IMG/VR virus record: IMGVR_UViG_3300029922_001088
Location: 1 to 52,726 of that record
Reading direction: 5' to 3' (one strand)
DNA: 52,726 bases
From: a virus
Position numbers and translations under genes: made by a program. The notes under the pieces were generated by a model. The model did not search any database and was not told the origin of the DNA. It was given only the letters and a program-made list of their open reading frames with translations. Below are positions 17,554 through 24,870 of the stretch, in pieces. How positions within the stretch are numbered: the stretch's first letter is position 1; the number at the start of each line of letters is the position of its first letter.

Positions 17554-17641
17554 ACAGCAAGTTTCCCTTTCATGTTCTTGCTGTAATCATTATATCCTAG
17601 GAGCACTCCCCTCGTCGTTCTCGGCGGGGGGATTCGTGCTT
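17554..17641 (+). ncRNA. Candidate small RNA: two hairpins behind a promoter
   Basis: Directly downstream of promoter 17539-17547. An 8-bp stem ACAGCAAG (17554-17561)/CTTGCTGT (17577-17584), an A/T-rich spacer, then a G+C-rich terminator-like hairpin. It lies in the gap between convergent arms and has no reading frame. It may be a small RNA or merely a terminator pair. Confidence 0.4.
17601..17641. terminator. Bidirectional hairpin between convergent arms
   Basis: GAGCAC-TCCCC...GGGGGA-ttc-GTGCTT forms a strong interrupted stem exactly where plus- and minus-strand transcription meet. No long T-run on the plus side, so efficiency is uncertain. Confidence 0.55.
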
Positions 17642-17642
17642 T

Positions 17643-17861
17643 CTAGTTCTCCAATGTAAACGTCTCCACTATCAGGTAGTGCTTGTTATCGTTAAAGACA
17701 GGGTGGTAGTGGAGTGAATGTCCAACCTTGTAGCCAGTGGCCTTTTTTATACATCGTATCATCGCGCCTTCCCCGCCACCTTTGTCCAAAGACATAACCT
17801 CCCACTCACCCATGTGGGGCTTGTCTATAAAACCTATCTTGTCTCCTATTTTCAGTCTCAT
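17643..17861 (-). CDS. Small SH3/KOW-like protein with FTLEN tail
   Basis: 72 residues, starting MRLKIGDKIGF, the x-VGD-x-V pattern of small SH3-like/KOW barrels. It ends ETFTLEN (codons ACA TTG GAG AAC). It is the last gene of the minus-strand arm and the most distal member of a set of proteins sharing this C-terminal peptide around the AAA+/VWA pair. Function unknown. Confidence 0.65.
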   Translation of the reverse strand: MRLKIGDKIGFIDKPHMGEWEVMSLDKGGGEGAMIRCIKKATGYKVGHSLHYHPVFNDNKHYLIVETFTLEN

Positions 17862-17865
17862 GTTT

Positions 17866-18075
17866 TTAATTTTCTAATGTTATTATCTCTGTCTCGTCGT
17901 AGAAGTCTAAATTGGCGGCATATTCGTGTGCTATGAGGTTACTGTTTGCGACCCACCTCACAAAAATAACTTCTAATGAAATTTTAGTTATAGTTCCGAC
18001 ATCCCCATTAGAAAGACCTACACCGCCGACCCGTGTAACCCTATCCCCCACATGGAATCTTTTTTTAAGTGGCAT
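17866..18075 (-). CDS. Small SH3/KOW-like protein with EIITLEN tail
   Basis: 69 residues. FHVGDRVTRVGG and GDVGTITKI form a typical KOW/SH3-like hairpin (residues 7-35). The C-terminus reads TEIITLEN (codons ATA ATA ACA TTA GAA AAT). The start follows the neighbour's stop after one base. No catalytic residues; probably a binding module. Confidence 0.65.
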   Translation of the reverse strand: MPLKKRFHVGDRVTRVGGVGLSNGDVGTITKISLEVIFVRWVANSNLIAHEYAANLDFYDETEIITLEN

Positions 18076-18076
18076 T

Positions 18077-18214
18077 TTAGTTTTCTAGCGTGATTATTTC
18101 AGGGGGGTCTGGTACTTCAGCTTTTTTCTGAGCTAAGACACTTGCATAATTGTCCGCTATTTTTCTCATAGCTTCGTTATATCTTCTTTGGAAATCTTCG
18201 TATTGATTGTTCAT
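18077..18214 (-). CDS. 45-residue helical protein with EIITLEN tail
   Basis: Short gene starting within the stop of the upstream metallopeptidase-like gene (ATGA overlap). Residues 3-33 are a charged amphipathic helix, followed by a Pro linker and the EIITLEN tail (codons ATA ATC ACG CTA GAA AAC). It has no SH3-like part, which shows that the tail is independent of the fold. Confidence 0.65.
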   Translation of the reverse strand: MNNQYEDFQRRYNEAMRKIADNYASVLAQKKAEVPDPPEIITLEN

Positions 18215-18603
18215 TTCTTTATTACCTTCAAGGCCGCACTGTAGTCAATCATATTTCCGTAAATCTCTGAACTTAAATCTTTCGCAAGGCGAATCCTCTC
18301 TTTAGCTAGCTTGTTCCTATCCTTGATGTTATCTTTCAAAAAGCGGTGCTGGGCTTGATAGGCGGCGACCTCCTGCTCGAACCTGAACTTGTCGTCTGAG
18401 AGATACCTGTCCCACCATATCTCCGTGCCACCGATTTCGATTTGTTGCAGGCTGTGAACGTACTCGTGAACTTGAAGGTCTACCGACAGCTCGTACTTGG
18501 CGTATATGGTATCTCCATAGCAGAACACCGTAGTGTCAGGCAGCGGCCCGAATTTTGCTACACATCTATCGTACACAGGACACTTTTCGTTTGATATTTT
18601 CAT
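18211..18603 (-). CDS. HExxH zincin-like protein
   Basis: 130 residues. VHEYVHSLQQ (about 45-54) has the HExxH zinc-binding motif of metallopeptidases. FEQEVAAYQAQHRF (about 75-88) offers the downstream Glu of gluzincin-like or Wss/SprT-like minimal domains. Three Cys lie near the N-terminus. It lacks the EIITLEN tail although genes on both sides have it. Peptidase activity is plausible but unproven. A second HExxH protein is at 38148-38579. Confidence 0.6.
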   Translation of the reverse strand: MKISNEKCPVYDRCVAKFGPLPDTTVFCYGDTIYAKYELSVDLQVHEYVHSLQQIEIGGTEIWWDRYLSDDKFRFEQEVAAYQAQHRFLKDNIKDRNKLAKERIRLAKDLSSEIYGNMIDYSAALKVIKK

Positions 18604-18607
18604 GTTT

Positions 18608-18799
18608 TTAATTTTCTAGGGTTATCTCCTGTATCTGTTCTTTAATTGACGACTTTGACCATATGGCCTTTTTACCATCCTTAAACTTTATCGTAACAGA
18701 AGCCCACTCCACCCCTTCATTAAAGGTAAGTTCACCGACTTCGGTTTTGCCGCTTCCATCAGGTTTTCTATAGATAAGGCAAAGAGGTTGTTTAGCCAT
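18608..18799 (-). CDS. Small beta-rich protein with EITLEN tail
   Basis: 63 residues, alternating charged and hydrophobic residues typical of a small beta-sheet. It ends QEITLEN (codons ATA ACC CTA GAA AAT). The next start follows after a short A-rich junction. Not recognised. Confidence 0.6.
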   Translation of the reverse strand: MAKQPLCLIYRKPDGSGKTEVGELTFNEGVEWASVTIKFKDGKKAIWSKSSIKEQIQEITLEN

Positions 18800-18802
18800 G
18801 AT

Positions 18803-19057
18803 TTAGTTCTCTAATACGATTATTTCTATTTGAGGCTCGCACAATTCTATATCTTCCCAGTCAGGCCACCAATAAGTACCAGATGCTATGGATTTATAAT
18901 CTTTAGGCAACGCCGATGGTCGGTGTATTGCCGTTTGTTGATGTTTTTCAAGTTCCATTATTGGCCCGTGTTCTGTAACGATGTGGGCGATATATCCCCT
19001 ATCTCCCTTATAGGATATGTAATCGCCTACTTTGAAATTATTATATTTTCTTTTCAT
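18803..19057 (-). CDS. Small SH3/KOW-like protein with EIIVLEN tail
   Basis: 84 residues. FKVGDYISYKGDRGYIAHIV (8-27) is a KOW/SH3-like start; the middle has Trp-rich WWPDWED. The tail is IEIIVLEN (codons ATA ATC GTA TTA GAG AAC), with Val in place of Thr. Its start overlaps the end of the VWA gene by 17 bp, so translation is probably coupled. Confidence 0.65.
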   Translation of the reverse strand: MKRKYNNFKVGDYISYKGDRGYIAHIVTEHGPIMELEKHQQTAIHRPSALPKDYKSIASGTYWWPDWEDIELCEPQIEIIVLEN

Positions 19058-20945
19058 GTGCAGTAGTGACCATACCTGTTAGCATCTCATAAAAGACTTC
19101 AGGCATCATTTCTGGCATATCGACTTTTCGGCCTCCGATGCTTTCTATTTCATCTCCACACTCCAAACCTATAGGCATCAACTTAACCCCTTTGCTTTTG
19201 AACGGCTCCAAGGCCGCTAGCGTGTCGTCTACGTTCACACCGCCATCAGTGAGCATAACCAGTGCTTTGTTCATCTCAGGGCGTTTTAGGAGGTTTGAGG
19301 CCCTAATAGCGACCTCAAGGGAGGTTCCCCCCCCTGATTCCGTAGCGTACTTTGCCATCCCATCTTGAACTTTTTTGTCAGCCTTGGCCTCGAACTTCTT
19401 AGTCATGTAGGTATCGGTATCGAAGTGGATGATTTCATAAGGCATGTCGAGCTTTGAAAAGACCTCTGAGAGCATGACAAGGGCGCGGGTCGTGTGGGTA
19501 TTCCTGTTGTTGTATTCCATCGAGCCTGAATTGTCCACAAGGATAGAGAAGGCGAAGGTACGGATGGTATCTACTGCCTGTTGTTTGTTCTTGAAGAGCG
19601 TCCTGATTCCAGTGGCGTGTTTGTAGAGCGAGCGGGTATTCAACTTCCCCCTTTTCTTATTCATCTCAAATTTTACCGTCTGTTCCGTGCGTCGAATCTT
19701 CGTAAGTTTAGAGGTCAGGCTTCGCACCTCGTCTTTGACCGACTGGCTGAGTTCCTTATAGTTGCCGTCTTTCCATTCTTTAGGCACTGTTTCAGTCCCA
19801 GGCTTCTGACCCCAGGCGGTCACTTGACCATCCTCGGAGTTAGGCTTGCCCGTCTTACCCTGTGATTCAGCTTCCTGCATCTTCTGGTCTGCCATTTCTT
19901 TGATAGCCTTACCCATAGCTTCAGCGGCCATCTGTCCCAAAGCATCTTTCATGCTTTCGGTAGACTCGTGGGTATTCTTCAAGAGGTCTTCAATCTTCGG
20001 GAACACTTCTGTTTCCAAAACAGTTGTAACCTGCTGGGTACTCGCCTTAGAGATAACCATAGGAATGGCCGCTTCAGTCAGCTCGAAGCGACGAAGCATG
20101 TCTTCCCTGAGCTTCATAGGCGTCGGCAGGCCGTATCCTTCATGTACCACTACCGCCTCGTAGTCATAGATGTTCGGATGGGCGATGTAGCCTTCATCCA
20201 TAGCAAACTTCTCAAAGTCCTTTTGGTTTTTTACTTTGCCTGTAGGTTTCTTTCCATACACCTTCTCATACGCCTGCTCGAAGGTCATCTTGGGAGTTCC
20301 TAATACTCCCTGTAATTTAGAGACTTTCTGAGACCCATACATCAGCTCGTTTATCTGGGCAGTCGTAGAGTTGATGACCATAGTTTTCGCCAAGCGAAAG
20401 ATGTCACCCTTTTGTATGTAGGTCTGAGTGAGCTTGTTCAGCACCTCTTCGTTGTAACGATAGATTTCCGAAGCCGAAGGGTATGCCTGTTCCATCATGT
20501 CGTCTACACGGAAGTTATCGAAGACCGTCGCCACGTCGTAGGCCGAGTTCTTGTACTTATCGAACCATTCGCTTTTGAGGCGCGACTCTGGAGTACAGAG
20601 CTTAATCTTTCCTACCTCATGGAGAAGGAGTGCAAGCATCTCGCCTTTGGTCGAGAAAAGAAGCGTGGAAGGATTGTAGATGAGCGTCTTGTTCTCCAAA
20701 TCCACACCCCACTCCTTGCCCACCTTAATCTTCACGCCCTGAGAAGCGGCGATGGACGTTGCCATCTGTGTGATGAAGGCATAGGAAAGAACCTGCGGAC
20801 GATAGGATGAATAGCCAGACCACTTGCCCGTCTTCTGGTAGTCATCTTTCTCGTTCCACTTCCTGTCCCAGCCGAGGTCGTAGTTATCGTATTCATACGC
20901 ATCCTCTTTGGCCTCGACCCCGTTTTCAGTCCAAATGTATTTCAT
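19041..20945 (-). CDS. VWA-domain protein (CobT-like partner of a MoxR ATPase)
   Basis: 634 residues. The N-terminal 330 are a metallopeptidase-like/VWA-associated helical region containing LLLHEVGKI (HExxx-type, incomplete zinc motif). An acidic linker (about 345-400) follows. The C-terminal VWA domain (about 455-630) has a complete MIDAS: DNSGS (D-x-S-x-S), GGGTS (Thr) and TDGG (Asp). This matches CobT-like proteins that work with MoxR/CobS-type AAA+ ATPases. The ATPase gene lies one small gene upstream in the same operon. The target is unknown. Confidence 0.85.
   Translation of the reverse strand: MKYIWTENGVEAKEDAYEYDNYDLGWDRKWNEKDDYQKTGKWSGYSSYRPQVLSYAFITQMATSIAASQGVKIKVGKEWGVDLENKTLIYNPSTLLFSTKGEMLALLLHEVGKIKLCTPESRLKSEWFDKYKNSAYDVATVFDNFRVDDMMEQAYPSASEIYRYNEEVLNKLTQTYIQKGDIFRLAKTMVINSTTAQINELMYGSQKVSKLQGVLGTPKMTFEQAYEKVYGKKPTGKVKNQKDFEKFAMDEGYIAHPNIYDYEAVVVHEGYGLPTPMKLREDMLRRFELTEAAIPMVISKASTQQVTTVLETEVFPKIEDLLKNTHESTESMKDALGQMAAEAMGKAIKEMADQKMQEAESQGKTGKPNSEDGQVTAWGQKPGTETVPKEWKDGNYKELSQSVKDEVRSLTSKLTKIRRTEQTVKFEMNKKRGKLNTRSLYKHATGIRTLFKNKQQAVDTIRTFAFSILVDNSGSMEYNNRNTHTTRALVMLSEVFSKLDMPYEIIHFDTDTYMTKKFEAKADKKVQDGMAKYATESGGGTSLEVAIRASNLLKRPEMNKALVMLTDGGVNVDDTLAALEPFKSKGVKLMPIGLECGDEIESIGGRKVDMPEMMPEVFYEMLTGMVTTAHEKKI
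20386..20400. repeat. Dispersed palindrome TTTCGC-CAA-GCGAAA
   Basis: Copy of the genome-wide palindrome, inside the VWA gene. Confidence 0.8.
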
Positions 20946-20946
20946 G

Positions 20947-21204
20947 TTAATTTTCCAAGGTTATTACTTCGACAGTTGGTAGCAAATTATCTTCAGTATA
21001 TCCAAGTCGCATATTCTCATTTTTTTCACTAACATAGGCTATGATATAGAACTTGTCGTGAATATCGACAATTTCAACTATAGCCTCTTTATCTCTAGCT
21101 GGAAAAGAGCCGTGTCTGAGCATAGTCTTAGGTATCCCCTGGACTTCAGTAGAATATAATCCGTAGTCCTTAACTTTCACTTTGTCTCCAACTTGGAACT
21201 TCAT
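20947..21204 (-). CDS. Small SH3/KOW-like protein with EVITLEN tail
   Basis: 85 residues, placed between the ATPase and VWA genes with only one base on each side. The start MKFQVGDKVKVKDYG is the shared SH3/KOW-like opening. The tail is VEVITLEN (codons GTA ATA ACC TTG GAA AAT). Its central position makes it the best candidate for an adaptor of the ATPase-VWA pair. Confidence 0.7.
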   Translation of the reverse strand: MKFQVGDKVKVKDYGLYSTEVQGIPKTMLRHGSFPARDKEAIVEIVDIHDKFYIIAYVSEKNENMRLGYTEDNLLPTVEVITLEN

Positions 21205-21205
21205 T

Positions 21206-22354
21206 TTAGATTACTTCAATATCTTCATTAGTAACACCGAAGTCAGTCCCAGGGCGGATGTATTCGACCTTGTCGATGACCGTTCCTTTTGAGCCACAGT
21301 CCTTGTCAGCCCGCACGACCCAGCGTAGATTGCCGAACTTGAAGTCTCGGTTGCCTGATGCTTTAACTTTCTTTGCTACCTCTAGGACATCAGCCACAAT
21401 CGTACCTGTCTGGCCTCCCGCCTTTGGAAACTCTGACTTGAACACAACTTTTGTACCGATGCCGATAGCTTTGCCGTCTGCTGTGGTCTTTGAATCTGGC
21501 ACCATAAAGTGTGCGCCGAGAATCGTTTGCACGGCCTGAATGTCATCCTCTCCTGCTTTGTTCACTACCGTCACCTCGGCAGAAGGGATAAACTTGTTGT
21601 ACTTAGGATAGACCGACGCCCACATGATGAGGTCACGAGTCGATAAAGGGAATATCATTTTGTCGTTGGCTCGAATTTCTACAGCGAACTTGACCATGCT
21701 TTTTGCTACATCTAGGGCGATGCCTGTTCGAGTAACCAAGATTTCGGCCTCGACATCTGGTGGACAGAACTCTACCTTGACGATACAGAAGCGGGACTTG
21801 AGTGCAGGGTTCAACTCCTTCGTGCCTGCGTAGTCCTTCATAGGGTTCATAGAGGCGAAGAAGCGATAGCCCTCTGCGGGTACGACGACCTCTTTGCCTT
21901 TCTCTACGAGCACGATACGGGCATCATCATCGAGCAACTGGTGCAAGATGAAGAGAATCTCAGCCGAGGCCGCGTTGATTTCATCAAAAAGAACCCAGTA
22001 CCCCTTCTTCAGGGCGTCGGTCAAAAGACCATCTACCCACTTCGTACCTTTCTCGTCGATGAGCCAGCGGCCTACAAGGTCTTCGACAGTCGTGCCGCCG
22101 TTCAGGTTGATACGTACAAAGGCATTCCCTGTCTTGTGCGCCAAATGACGTACAAGGCTTGTTTTGCCACTGCCAGTCGCTCCTTCAAGCAGAACAGGCC
22201 ATCCTGCGTTCATAGCGATAGCGACCTGCTCCAGAGGCTTCCTGTGGTCAGCGAAGTCGATGTCCTTCGGTATGAACTCCTTATCCGCAATCTTGCCTGT
22301 ATTGATAGCAAGTTTTACCCTTGGCGAAACTGTAAATTCTTCTAATGTTTTCAT
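21206..22354 (-). CDS. MoxR/CobS-type AAA+ ATPase with C-terminal SH3/KOW-like domain
   Basis: About 382 residues from the ATG at 22354 (five codons inside the longest frame), which fits the A-rich junction used by its neighbours. Walker A is LLEGATGSGKTS (about 50-61). Walker B is VLFDEIN (about 113-119). Sensor 1 lies in FFASMNPMKDYAG and an arginine finger in NPALKSRF. Residues 293 to the end hold two strands pairs (IGTKVVFKSEFPKAGGQTGTIV and a later KGTVIDKVEYI) like the SH3/KOW-like small proteins next to it, and the protein ends EDIEVI. It probably remodels a complex together with the VWA protein. Confidence 0.85.
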   Translation of the reverse strand: MKTLEEFTVSPRVKLAINTGKIADKEFIPKDIDFADHRKPLEQVAIAMNAGWPVLLEGATGSGKTSLVRHLAHKTGNAFVRINLNGGTTVEDLVGRWLIDEKGTKWVDGLLTDALKKGYWVLFDEINAASAEILFILHQLLDDDARIVLVEKGKEVVVPAEGYRFFASMNPMKDYAGTKELNPALKSRFCIVKVEFCPPDVEAEILVTRTGIALDVAKSMVKFAVEIRANDKMIFPLSTRDLIMWASVYPKYNKFIPSAEVTVVNKAGEDDIQAVQTILGAHFMVPDSKTTADGKAIGIGTKVVFKSEFPKAGGQTGTIVADVLEVAKKVKASGNRDFKFGNLRWVVRADKDCGSKGTVIDKVEYIRPGTDFGVTNEDIEVI

Positions 22355-22358
22355 GTTT

Positions 22359-22592
22359 TTAATTTTCAAGCGTGATTATCTCGATTGCTAATTCAACCTC
22401 ACTCTCGTATGCCCCTCTTTGATACGCGTCTTCATCTGTCGGGTCTGCTTCGTAATAGATAGGGTTGTTATTGTCTGCGCTGACTTCTGCCACCGTAAAA
22501 ATATGCCCCACAGGGAAGTCTCCTTCATCGAGGTCGCCGTCACTCTCTAGAACCCTGAGCCTATCTCCAATTTTGTACTTTGCTTTCTTCAT
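22359..22592 (-). CDS. Small SH3/KOW-like protein with EIITLEN tail
   Basis: 77 residues from the ATG at 22592, preferred over a longer upstream start because it follows the preceding gene's stop by two bases. KYKIGDRLRVL and GHIFTVAEV give the SH3/KOW-like pattern. The tail is IEIITLEN (codons ATA ATC ACG CTT GAA AAT). It directly precedes the ATPase gene. Confidence 0.65.
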   Translation of the reverse strand: MKKAKYKIGDRLRVLESDGDLDEGDFPVGHIFTVAEVSADNNNPIYYEADPTDEDAYQRGAYESEVELAIEIITLEN

Positions 22593-22594
22593 GT

Positions 22595-22789
22595 TTAATT
22601 TTCGAGGGTTATGATTTCTAAGGCGAGTTTCCATTTTTCAGGACACTGGCAGACTGCAACCTGTTTACCATTAACCATAAGTCTTATATAGGGTTCACTT
22701 TCAGGTCTCTCAAGGACTTCATATCTCTGACCCACCTGTATACGACCACATTTTTCTATAACTTCTATGATGTCTCCTTTCTTAAACAT
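22595..22789 (-). CDS. Small SH3/KOW-like protein with EIITLEN tail
   Basis: 64 residues, MFKKGDIIEVIEKCGRI and GQRYEVLERP opening. It ends LEIITLEN (codons ATC ATA ACC CTC GAA AAT). First tagged gene in the order of transcription of this cassette. Confidence 0.65.
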   Translation of the reverse strand: MFKKGDIIEVIEKCGRIQVGQRYEVLERPESEPYIRLMVNGKQVAVCQCPEKWKLALEIITLEN

Positions 22790-22791
22790 CT

Positions 22792-23022
22792 TTATTCAGT
22801 CCTTAGAATAGCCCACCCTTTGCGAACCTTTCGGGTGATGAACTGGTAGCCCTTTATTGTGTAGGCGATAAAAGTAGGCGCGCTCTTCTGCTTCCACTCC
22901 TTCTTCGGGATGAAGATACCTTCATCGACATTCAGAGCAATCATTTTTGATTTTACTGAATCTGAACTCACTCCTTTGTTAATCATTTTCTCAAACTCAT
23001 CCTTCGATATTTTCTTAATCAT
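22792..23022 (-). CDS. Hypothetical small basic protein
   Basis: 76 residues, Lys-rich, mixed alpha/beta by eye, without the tail shared by the genes downstream. It ends two bases before the next start, so probably belongs to the same operon. Not recognised. Confidence 0.6.
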   Translation of the reverse strand: MIKKISKDEFEKMINKGVSSDSVKSKMIALNVDEGIFIPKKEWKQKSAPTFIAYTIKGYQFITRKVRKGWAILRTE

Positions 23023-23086
23023 TGTTTTTTATTTACTGCTTTACTAATATCAATAAGCTATCATACTTCGTAGCATAATGCAAGCA

Positions 23087-23347
23087 CTAATCTGTGGATA
23101 GCGGAGGTCTGAATACTATCAATCTTTGCCTATTCACATGTTTGAACTCTGCCTTGGTCTGGAAGCCGTCTTGCTCCACGGTATGAGAGCCGTGCATTAA
23201 GGGCGAGAATCTACAGTCATTGCACATGTCATATTTCCAAGGGATTATCCAGCCCAGTCCGTTGTGGCACTCGCAGACCCAGTTTGTAGGCTCACGATAA
23301 GCCATAGGGTTGTATTGATATTTCGATTCGAGCATTTCCTTTGTCAT
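23087..23347 (-). CDS. Small zinc-finger-like protein
   Basis: Up to 86 residues. VCECHNGLG and MCNDC give a CxC/CxxC set like a DnaJ-type or ribbon zinc site. The longest start overlaps the rusA end by 56 bp; an internal ATG at 23305 would reduce this to 14 bp. Exact start uncertain. Confidence 0.5.
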   Translation of the reverse strand: MTKEMLESKYQYNPMAYREPTNWVCECHNGLGWIIPWKYDMCNDCRFSPLMHGSHTVEQDGFQTKAEFKHVNRQRLIVFRPPLSTD

Positions 23348-23669
23348 AAAATTTCTCTGTAGTTACTTTCTGTATTTGGTTATCGTCTACCCAAACTATT
23401 CCAGTAAGGGCATCGTAGAGGAGCTTGTTATAATTGTCCACGTCGTGGAGTCTCTTTGTGGCGAAATATAACCTTACCTCGATTTCAACAGGGCAGTCAA
23501 GGATGGGTTCTTTCCATTGAGATTTGGCCTCCCATTGATAGGATTCCTTTAGGGCTTTGCCTTCGTGGGTCATGTAGGTTCTAGGGAACGGTCTAGTAGC
23601 CGTCTTATAGATTGAGTTGGTCGAAACTGGGTCGCCGCTAAGGATGAGTGGTTTTATCACGGTAGGCAT
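23292..23669 (-). CDS. rusA: RusA-family Holliday junction resolvase
   Basis: 125 residues, the usual RusA length. The signature DVDNYNKLLYDALTGIVWVDDNQI (about 75-98) supplies the conserved acidic residues and lysine that bind Mg2+ and cut four-way junctions. The N-terminal GDPVSTNSIY matches the family's P-x-x-x-N start. It would resolve recombination or replication intermediates before packaging. It lies with other recombination genes. Confidence 0.85.
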   Translation of the reverse strand: MPTVIKPLILSGDPVSTNSIYKTATRPFPRTYMTHEGKALKESYQWEAKSQWKEPILDCPVEIEVRLYFATKRLHDVDNYNKLLYDALTGIVWVDDNQIQKVTTEKFYDKGNARIEISIQPYGLS

Positions 23670-23988
23670 AAGATGAATAATCCCCTATCTTGTCGTTCAG
23701 CGTCTTTCGCAAGCGAACGTAGTCTATTACCTTCGAGACGGCCTTGAGTTCTTTCTCGCTCGCTCTGTTTAGGCACATCCACATCACCTTGTCGTTTATA
23801 TACTTATTGTTTATTACGTTGTGAATCCTCTCGCTCAGGGGGATTATCGCCCACTTCTCGTTCAGCTGCTTTCCCGCGAAGATAATATGATGATGCCACT
23901 GAGGATGCGATTCTCCAGTAATGGAGCACTGTTTGTAGAAAGGGTCGTGGGCTAGTTGCTCTCTTAGTTTTGGTGGTATCTTTCTCAT
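23638..23988 (-). CDS. His-rich HNH-like recombination-region protein
   Basis: About 116 residues from ATG 23988 (the frame is open to 24024). CSITGESHPQWHHHIIFAG and PLSERIHNVI resemble a degenerate HNH/beta-beta-metal site (Cys, three His, later His). It overlaps rusA by 32 bp and runs inside the end of the upstream HNH frame for about 185 bp, which is unusual. Probably a small nuclease or structural zinc protein of the recombination module. Confidence 0.5.
   Translation of the reverse strand: MRKIPPKLREQLAHDPFYKQCSITGESHPQWHHHIIFAGKQLNEKWAIIPLSERIHNVINNKYINDKVMWMCLNRASEKELKAVSKVIDYVRLRKTLNDKIGDYSSYAYRDKTTHP
23705..23717. repeat. Dispersed palindrome TTTCGC-AA-GCGAA
   Basis: Copy of the genome-wide palindrome, inside the 23638-23988 gene. 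Confidence 0.75.
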
Positions 23989-24391
23989 AGTATTTATCTG
24001 CTTTATCAGTATTACATTGGACACAAGCGGTCACTAGATTTTCTAGGGTGTATTCTCCTCCGAGGCTCTTCGGCCTCAAGTGGTCTACAGTTATCCCTAT
24101 CTTCTGCCTATGACCGATGCTCTTCCTCTCAAAGTCTGAGCGTAAATCCAGGCCACAATAGACGCATGTGAATCTATCTCTCTTGTACACCTCCATCTTT
24201 ATCTTCTCTCGACTGATTTTTTCAGTCATTATGGCATCCCATTCCTCCTTCGGCCACCACTTTTTGACCACACTGTAGGGAGGGTTTTTAATCGGTTTCC
24301 AATGAGTTCCGTTGAACCTAACTTTTTCATAAAGACCGAATTTCCCTTTGCGTATTGCCTCTGCTGTTTTTGATGGGCTACTCTTGCTCAT
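23804..24391 (-). CDS. HNH endonuclease, 3' end overlapping the next gene
   Basis: About 195 residues from the ATG at 24391. CVYCGLDL, TVDHLRPKSLGG, LENLVTACVQCNTDKAD (about 68-115) form a complete HNH motif with two CxxC pairs. After KADKYYEKD the sequence loses protein-like character and shares DNA with the next gene. The natural end may therefore lie near 24010, with a stop lost by mutation, frameshift or sequencing error. Free-standing homing nuclease or replication-linked HNH are both possible. Confidence 0.7.
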   Translation of the reverse strand: MSKSSPSKTAEAIRKGKFGLYEKVRFNGTHWKPIKNPPYSVVKKWWPKEEWDAIMTEKISREKIKMEVYKRDRFTCVYCGLDLRSDFERKSIGHRQKIGITVDHLRPKSLGGEYTLENLVTACVQCNTDKADKYYEKDTTKTKRATSPRPFLQTVLHYWRIASSVASSYYLRGKAAEREVGDNPPEREDSQRNKQ

Positions 24392-24866
24392 GGATTTTTG
24401 ACTTAAAACCGCAGGTACGACACACATTCAGTGCATAACTATCTGCATGCTTGCACGCTTCCTGTGGCTTGCCCGTCCTTGCCTCTGTTATCTTTATTCT
24501 CAAGTCACTCCGTGTTAAATGCTCGGCGTCAAAGAGCCACTGTTTTGCATCCTCGGCAGTTTTAATCATCGGCAGTATCTCCGATACAGTACTCCAGCCG
24601 CCCGCATGGACAATCTGCAACGGGGTATACCCAAACTGTAGAATGAACTTCTCATAGATTGAGATGAGCTTGCTGGCCGTCGCCTCTGACATCTTCATCT
24701 CTTGTAGGTAGTCAGCAAAGGTCTCCCAGCTCGGCAGATACTTCTTGTCGTCACGTATAGCCTTTAGGTGTTCACCGAGAGCCACGAACTGTCCTTCAAT
24801 GTTGTCTTTCAGACTGATAGCCTCCTGACACAGCTCGTAATTTCTTTCTGTTGCGGTAAGGCTCAT
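24378..24866 (-). CDS. Helical protein with C-terminal zinc ribbon
   Basis: 162 residues. Residues 1-130 are helical, with an HTH-like pattern around WETFADYLQEMKMSEATASKLI. The end has CKHADSYALNVCRTCGF, a Cys/His zinc site. It resembles phage DUF3102/ParB-related small DNA-binding proteins in outline, but I cannot assign a family. It overlaps the HNH start by 14 bp. Confidence 0.6.
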   Translation of the reverse strand: MSLTATERNYELCQEAISLKDNIEGQFVALGEHLKAIRDDKKYLPSWETFADYLQEMKMSEATASKLISIYEKFILQFGYTPLQIVHAGGWSTVSEILPMIKTAEDAKQWLFDAEHLTRSDLRIKITEARTGKPQEACKHADSYALNVCRTCGFKSKIHEQE

Positions 24867-24870
24867 ATTT

